NCBI RefSeq assembly: GCF_003399445.1
Contig: NZ_QUQO01000001.1
Location: 2,787,001-2,851,000 of the forward strand
Direction of reading: 5' to 3'
Origin: Parvularcula marina
GTDB taxonomy: Bacteria > Pseudomonadota > Alphaproteobacteria > Caulobacterales > Parvularculaceae
Length of the DNA stretch: 64,000 nt
Shown here in pieces: positions 62,598-64,000 of the stretch. The notes below the pieces were generated by a model, which was not told where the DNA came from, made no database searches, and saw nothing but the letters and a program-made list of their open reading frames with translations. The translations under genes were made by a program, and so were the position numbers. The first letter of the stretch is position 1; each line of letters starts with the position of its first letter.

Positions 62598-64000
62598 ATG
62601 GTATCACGACGAGAATTTTTAGGCACAGCGCTGCAAACCGGCGCTTTGCTGGGGCTGGCTAGCCTGTTGCCAGCCTGGGCCCGGCCATCATCGGCGGGCA
62701 ATATGGGGCTTGAGGCCCTGACAGGCACTAATTTCGATCTCACTGTGGATCGGTTCCCTGTGATGATTGACGGACGGAAGGGAATGGCGACGGGCGTCAA
62801 TGGTCATCTGCCGGCACCCCTGATCCGGTTCCGCGAAGGTGAGGAAATCACTCTCAATGTCACCAACAATCTGGATGAGGACACTTCGATCCATTGGCAC
62901 GGCCTGCTTGTGCCGTTCGAGATGGACGGGGTTCCGGGGGTCACCTTTCCCGGCATCCGGCCCGGGGAGACGTTTCAGTACCGTTTTGCTGTGCCGCAGA
63001 ATGGCACCTATTGGTATCATTCGCATTCGGGCCTGCAGGAACAGCTTGGCCATTACGGACCGCTGCTGATCGAGCCCAAAGGGACCGATCCGGTCTCTTA
63101 TGACCGCGAATATGTCCTTGTGCTGTCCGATTGGAGTTTCGAAAATCCATACCGCATCTTCAAGAAATTGAAGACGATGAGCGAGAGCTACAATTTCAAT
63201 CATCGCACCGTGCCGGATTTCCTCGCTGATGCTGCCGACGAGGGGGTTGGTGAGGCATTCAGGGAACGGGCCATGTGGGGCGGCATGCGTATGTCACCGC
63301 GCGACATCTCCGACGTGACAGGGGCGACCTATCACTTCCTGATCAATGGTCATGCAACGGCAGATAATTGGAACGGGGTGTTCAATCCCGGTGAGCGTGT
63401 CCGGCTGCGGATCATCAATGCCTCGGCCATGACCATCTTCAATGTGCGTATGCCGGGCCTGCCCATGACCATCGTTCAGGCCGACGGCCTGCATGTGCAG
63501 CCGCTGGAGGTCGATGAATTCCAGATGGGGGTGGCTGAGACCTATGACGTGATTATCGAACCGAAAGAGGCGCAAGCCTACGGGTTTGTGGCGGAATCGA
63601 TCGACCGCTCCGGGCAGGCCGTCGCCACATTCGGGCCACGTCCGGGGATGCGAGCGGACGTGCCCGCGATGCGGCCTGTGCCGACCCTGAACATGAAAGA
63701 TATGGCGATGGATCATGGCGCGATGGACGGCATGGGGAAGATGGACGGCATGGACATGAAAATGGATCATCCGTCCGGTCATGAGATGCATGAGGATCAT
63801 GGCAGCAAGATCAAACGGGGGCCGGGCGTGGCAAATGTCGTCATGATGCCAAGCTCCCGCCTTGGGGAGCCGGGCACCGGCCTTGAAGACGTGCCGCACC
63901 GCGTCCTGCGCTATACGGATCTTCGCAGCCTAGAGCCCAATCCCGACACGCGCGCGCCTGAACGTGAAATCGAGGTGCACCTCACCAGCAATATGGAACG
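62598..64000 (+). CDS. copA: CopA-type multicopper oxidase, 3' end cut by window
   Basis: An open frame of 467 codons to the window edge. A twin-arginine signal (SRREFLG) starts the protein, consistent with Tat export of a folded copper enzyme. Cupredoxin copper ligands are visible: HWHG near residue 98 and WYHSHSG near 137; a His/Met-rich insert near residues 370-398 (MAMDHGAMDGMGKMDG) is typical of plasmid-borne CopA. It probably oxidises periplasmic Cu(I). The third cupredoxin domain and C-terminal HCH motif lie beyond the window. RBS: GAGAGGA. Confidence 0.94.
   Translation, partial: MVSRREFLGTALQTGALLGLASLLPAWARPSSAGNMGLEALTGTNFDLTVDRFPVMIDGRKGMATGVNGHLPAPLIRFREGEEITLNVTNNLDEDTSIHWHGLLVPFEMDGVPGVTFPGIRPGETFQYRFAVPQNGTYWYHSHSGLQEQLGHYGPLLIEPKGTDPVSYDREYVLVLSDWSFENPYRIFKKLKTMSESYNFNHRTVPDFLADAADEGVGEAFRERAMWGGMRMSPRDISDVTGATYHFLINGHATADNWNGVFNPGERVRLRIINASAMTIFNVRMPGLPMTIVQADGLHVQPLEVDEFQMGVAETYDVIIEPKEAQAYGFVAESIDRSGQAVATFGPRPGMRADVPAMRPVPTLNMKDMAMDHGAMDGMGKMDGMDMKMDHPSGHEMHEDHGSKIKRGPGVANVVMMPSSRLGEPGTGLEDVPHRVLRYTDLRSLEPNPDTRAPEREIEVHLTSNME

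Larger units (their letters stand above)
48963..64000. mobile_element. Integrated element next to tRNA-Arg, right end outside window
   Basis: The left boundary is inferred at the tRNA-Arg 3' end, where a large serine recombinase gene begins. Contents are a VirD4-like ATPase cassette, resolvase, ribbon-helix-helix regulator, plasmid/ICE-type small genes including DUF3768, and a copper module. No second copy of the tRNA 3' end was seen by eye up to 64000, so the element should continue. The region 50.9-59.2 kb looks AT-richer than both flanks. No relaxase or T4SS channel genes were recognised. ICE, IME or decayed island remain open. Confidence 0.65.

Noticed and set aside
48963-64000. CRISPR array, insertion sequences, complete prophage
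   Set aside because: No regularly spaced repeats, transposase or phage structural genes were found in this or the other parts of the window.

Overview
The window is bacterial, almost certainly Alphaproteobacteria. Supporting markers are GapR (DUF2312), a MucR/Ros regulator, an nrdR-nusB-thiL run and an SPOR-nagZ-scpA-scpB-tatABC block. Genus cannot be fixed from the sequence; a marine Parvularculales/Caulobacterales-type organism would fit. Genes are densely packed, often with 1-4 nt overlaps, and most of the window is GC-rich.

Region 1 (about 1-48.9 kb) is chromosomal. It holds carbohydrate enzymes (a partial GH35-like beta-galactosidase and a GH67 alpha-glucuronidase with a LacI-type operator), an ArsR-SRPBCC operon, GMC oxidoreductase, MFS exporter, lipB, an M1 aminopeptidase lipoprotein, arylamine N-acetyltransferase, and two TolB-like propeller genes that look AT-richer than their surroundings. 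It continues with an ABC-F ATPase, a secreted animal-type haem peroxidase, a fatty-acid module (CoA-transferase, thiolase, multifunctional hydratase/dehydrogenase), exonuclease III, erpA and dgt. Next come the divisome/segregation/Tat block, mucR, glyA, a TetR-controlled SRPBCC/VOC operon with a clear operator, nrdR-nusB-thiL, aroQ, gapR and a DUF427-DUF924 fusion. tRNA-Leu(GAG), a CAU-anticodon tRNA and tRNA-Arg(ACG) are present.

Region 2 (about 49-64 kb, running off the window) is an integrated element beside tRNA-Arg(ACG). A large serine recombinase points at the tRNA, and its reading frame runs through the tRNA antisense into host DNA. The AT-richer core (about 50.9-59.2 kb) has no recognisable relaxase or T4SS channel. 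It carries a VirD4/TraG-like ATPase with no membrane anchor, facing a three-gene operon of membrane proteins: a four-helix protein with a long helical tail, a single-pass vWA-like protein and a polytopic J-domain protein. Beside it lie a roughly 490-nt noncoding tract full of inverted repeats, a ribbon-helix-helix gene and an unknown 326-residue gene behind twin palindromes. This cassette is the best candidate for an undescribed system.

The right part of the element (59.2-64 kb) is GC-rich again. It has small accessory genes, a second serine resolvase, a DUF3768 gene and a copper module: csoR with its operator, a small secreted Cys/His-rich protein, and a copA-type multicopper oxidase cut by the window edge. 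A plausible reading is a mobile or formerly mobile island carrying copper resistance together with an uncharacterised membrane/ATPase cassette.
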